A DNA stretch of 64,000 nt, taken from positions 47,886-111,885 of the forward strand of contig JAOTYE010000012.1 in the NCBI GenBank assembly GCA_029862045.1, given 5' to 3'. Shown here one piece after another: positions 62,427 through 64,000 of the stretch. The notes beneath the pieces are model-generated. The model saw nothing but the letters and a program-made list of their open reading frames with translations, made no database searches and was not told the DNA's origin. A program made the position numbers and the translations under genes. The DNA comes from Gammaproteobacteria bacterium. Lineage in GTDB: Bacteria; Pseudomonadota; Gammaproteobacteria; Steroidobacterales; Woeseiaceae. Each line of letters opens with the position of its first letter. Position 1 is the stretch's first letter.

Positions 62427-63101
62427 TCAGAAGAACACCGTTACGCCAACAGTTCCCTCGAGATTGTGAACCGTCTTCTCCCGGCCCAGGATGTCGTTGT
62501 CGAACAGGTGGTCCCGGAAGTCCACGTGCAAAGCGACCGAATCGGTCAGCAGGAATCTATATCCTGCGCCGAAATTCACGGTAAAACGGTCGTCGTCGGC
62601 GAAGTTCGTGGAGCCCAGCCCCGCGATCAGGTAGAAATTGAAGTTGTAAGCACGGCCTTCGCCGATGAATACCTCGCCCGGCAAAACGTTGTAACCGAGA
62701 TTGAGGTTGTAGTAAGTCAGCGTGCGATCGTCGAACAATCGAGCGCCACCCGACAGGCTTTCGAAGCTCGTCAGTCCCGCTTCTGCCTGCCCGAACGTGG
62801 CTTCAACGAAGAAACCTTCGGTGACGTGGTACGCGAAACGCACGCCGTAGGTCGTGCTGCTGCCGAAGTCCTCAATGCTCATGAGACCGGCGTAAGCGCC
62901 TATCTCGAAGTCCTCGCGATCGATTGCTGGTTCCTTGATCTCGCGACGCTCTACCTCGGGGTCGATAACCTGCCCGGGCGGCTCGGACGTGGGCGGTGGC
63001 GCCTCATCGTTGCCGATGCCAAACAGGTTCTTCGTGGCTGCACAGCCCGAGACCATGACCACCAGGGTGATCAGAAAAAGAACGCGAAACCGACTTTCCA
63101 T
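62427..63101 (-). CDS. Lipoprotein with outer-membrane beta-barrel domain
   Basis: 224 residues. Lipobox MVSGC (Cys about 20), a Pro/Glu-rich linker (PPPTSEPPGQ) and an eight-strand-like barrel (about 64-224) ending in LEGTVGVTVFF with terminal Phe. It resembles the small-barrel family first noted in myxobacteria and also found in gammaproteobacteria. The start overlaps the preceding gene by 31 bases. A lipid-modified N-terminus on a barrel is unusual but known. Confidence 0.82.
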   Translation of the reverse strand: MESRFRVLFLITLVVMVSGCAATKNLFGIGNDEAPPPTSEPPGQVIDPEVERREIKEPAIDREDFEIGAYAGLMSIEDFGSSTTYGVRFAYHVTEGFFVEATFGQAEAGLTSFESLSGGARLFDDRTLTYYNLNLGYNVLPGEVFIGEGRAYNFNFYLIAGLGSTNFADDDRFTVNFGAGYRFLLTDSVALHVDFRDHLFDNDILGREKTVHNLEGTVGVTVFF

Positions 63102-63868
63102 TCTTCTACTTCCTCATTCTCGTCACGGCTCGTGAAAACCACATAGCTCTTGTACTCAGCGCGTAATAAGAAGCGCCGCGTCGCATACACACGCAGGCCT
63201 GCGCCAACGTGCCCAACCTGATCGGTGCGATCGTCGCCCTGGATGATCGTCGACTTGGGCGAGGTGTGGATAACGCCAGCACCCAAGGTGAAAAACGGCG
63301 AAAACCGCCAATCCGGCCAGGTTTCATGAACGACGTTAACACTGCCCATCCAGCCGTTCGAAAAATTTCCTAAAATCTGTGAACCCCATACCTCTATGGA
63401 GACATGCGGGTTGAGCGAGTACCCACCATAGAGCGATATGACGTTCGCCCCACCAAAGTCGCCGGCCAGGATGCCGCCTTCCCATTTGGCGTTCGTGAAG
63501 TCTTCGAGGGTCGCCCGGGCAAAGTCGACCTCTGAGCCATCAGGCTTGAGCGTGAGCTCCATCTGCGCCTGATCGACCCAGCCCTCCGTGCCGTTGTCGG
63601 CTCGGACGAGGTACCAGTCAGTGCGCTGCATGACGATATCAACGGACTCGCCACGATCCACAACGTGAAAAATCGGGTAGCCGCGGCCAGGCCCCGTATG
63701 CATTTCGAGATACGGGTCAGCAACCGCCACTTTGCGAAGTACGTCGTCGGCGGCCTCTGCGTGTCCGGGAGTGAATGCCAGTAGCGCGAGGGCGATGAGG
63801 CATACGTACCAGGAAGACGAATTACTGCGGGACGTCGAAGGGATTGTTGTAGTACTGAGCTCCGACAT
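63071..63868 (-). CDS. SH3-like domain plus outer-membrane beta-barrel protein
   Basis: About 265 residues from ATG 63868 (a TTG at 63883 is an alternative). After a signal peptide (ending near HAEA), an SH3b domain (about 45-105: LEMHTGPGRGYPIFHVVDRGESVDI, WYLVRADNGTEGWV) precedes a barrel of about eight strands ending in WKVGFAFFF. Bacterial SH3 domains often bind peptidoglycan, so the protein may tie the outer membrane to the wall. Its start overlaps the end of the next gene upstream and its stop overlaps the lipoprotein-barrel gene. Confidence 0.85.
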   Translation of the reverse strand: MSELSTTTIPSTSRSNSSSWYVCLIALALLAFTPGHAEAADDVLRKVAVADPYLEMHTGPGRGYPIFHVVDRGESVDIVMQRTDWYLVRADNGTEGWVDQAQMELTLKPDGSEVDFARATLEDFTNAKWEGGILAGDFGGANVISLYGGYSLNPHVSIEVWGSQILGNFSNGWMGSVNVVHETWPDWRFSPFFTLGAGVIHTSPKSTIIQGDDRTDQVGHVGAGLRVYATRRFLLRAEYKSYVVFTSRDENEEVEEWKVGFAFFF

Positions 63869-64000
63869 CCAACCATTCCGCAATTAAGCGTCTCTCCGCG
63901 CCAGATAAAATGTTGTAGTGATTAACCGTAGGGTTATTAGCAGGATCTTCAAATCGCCCGAAGAAATCGCCAGACGCCCTCGCACCGGCAATGCTTGCCG
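63822..64000 (-). CDS. C-terminal fragment of a large envelope protein (5' end outside window)
   Basis: Only the last 58 codons are present, in the frame whose stop codon is at 63824-63822. The visible tail reads SGDFFGRFEDPAN, NHYNILSGAERRLIAEWLDVG and AQYYNNPFDVPQ. Phrases like LSGAERRLIAEWLDVGAQYYNNPF are seen at the ends of hydrazine-synthase-alpha-like or cytochrome-like proteins; I offer that only as a hint. It overlaps the SH3-barrel gene start and is therefore in the same operon. Confidence 0.6.
   Translation of the reverse strand, partial: ASIAGARASGDFFGRFEDPANNPTVNHYNILSGAERRLIAEWLDVGAQYYNNPFDVPQ

Overview
The window is chromosomal DNA of a gammaproteobacterium, GC-rich with AT-richer patches. 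The evidence is the classical rpsU-yqeY-dnaG-rpoD macromolecular-synthesis cluster with tsaD divergent to it and a tRNA(CAU) after rpoD, the pcm-tolC-waaA order, a split adenosylcobalamin ribonucleotide reductase (nrdJab), and an MSHA/type IV pilus-like cluster. A marine or sediment lineage near Woeseiaceae/Steroidobacterales would fit, but that placement is only a guess from gene content. || Layout. 0-4.3 kb: the 3' part of a proton-pumping pyrophosphatase facing a PAS-GGDEF-EAL protein. 4.6-11.5 kb: pcm, tolC, waaA, nrdJb and nrdJa, with an NrdR-type operator on a strong promoter. 11.5-20.7 kb: envelope stress and housekeeping genes (hsp20, a DegP/DegQ protease, slt, a lipoprotein aminopeptidase, cca, an outer-membrane protein, uppP, midA). 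20.7-25 kb: folate/pterin genes (folM-like, folK, folB), an S41 protease and tsaD. 25-29.7 kb: rpsU to rpoD and the tRNA. || 29.8-52.8 kb is the centre of interest. A histidine kinase, a lone receiver, a GAF-GGDEF-EAL protein and an assembly ATPase with an extra N-terminal STAS domain plus two c-di-GMP-binding MshEN motifs follow each other with little or no spacing. Then come PilC/GspF, a major pilin, three minor pseudopilins (one with a Ca-binding-like acidic insert) and a 1440-residue pilin-anchored modular adhesin. An AT-richer island with a zinc ribbon, HicAB, a ferredoxin-NADP reductase and a REP-associated transposase interrupts the cluster. It resumes with a GGDEF protein and PilM/N/O/P-like proteins and a secretin. 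I read the whole as a c-di-GMP-governed MSHA-like pilus whose output may also be set by a two-component/STAS partner switch. || 52.7-60.7 kb: hlyIII-family protein, typA, rsgA, an SDR, a LysE exporter, a rhomboid protease, and a DUF2207/LemA pair. 61-64 kb: an operon of envelope proteins (SH3-barrel, lipoprotein barrel, DUF4266, DUF3570) continuing off the right edge. || Two dispersed repeat families decorate the intergenic DNA: REP-like palindromes with arm GGGGACATTCCTGATTT, presumably moved by the transposase at 46.7 kb, and a separate element with a conserved loop (core GGAAGTAAAGCGCAGCG) inside stems that differ from copy to copy yet stay self-complementary.
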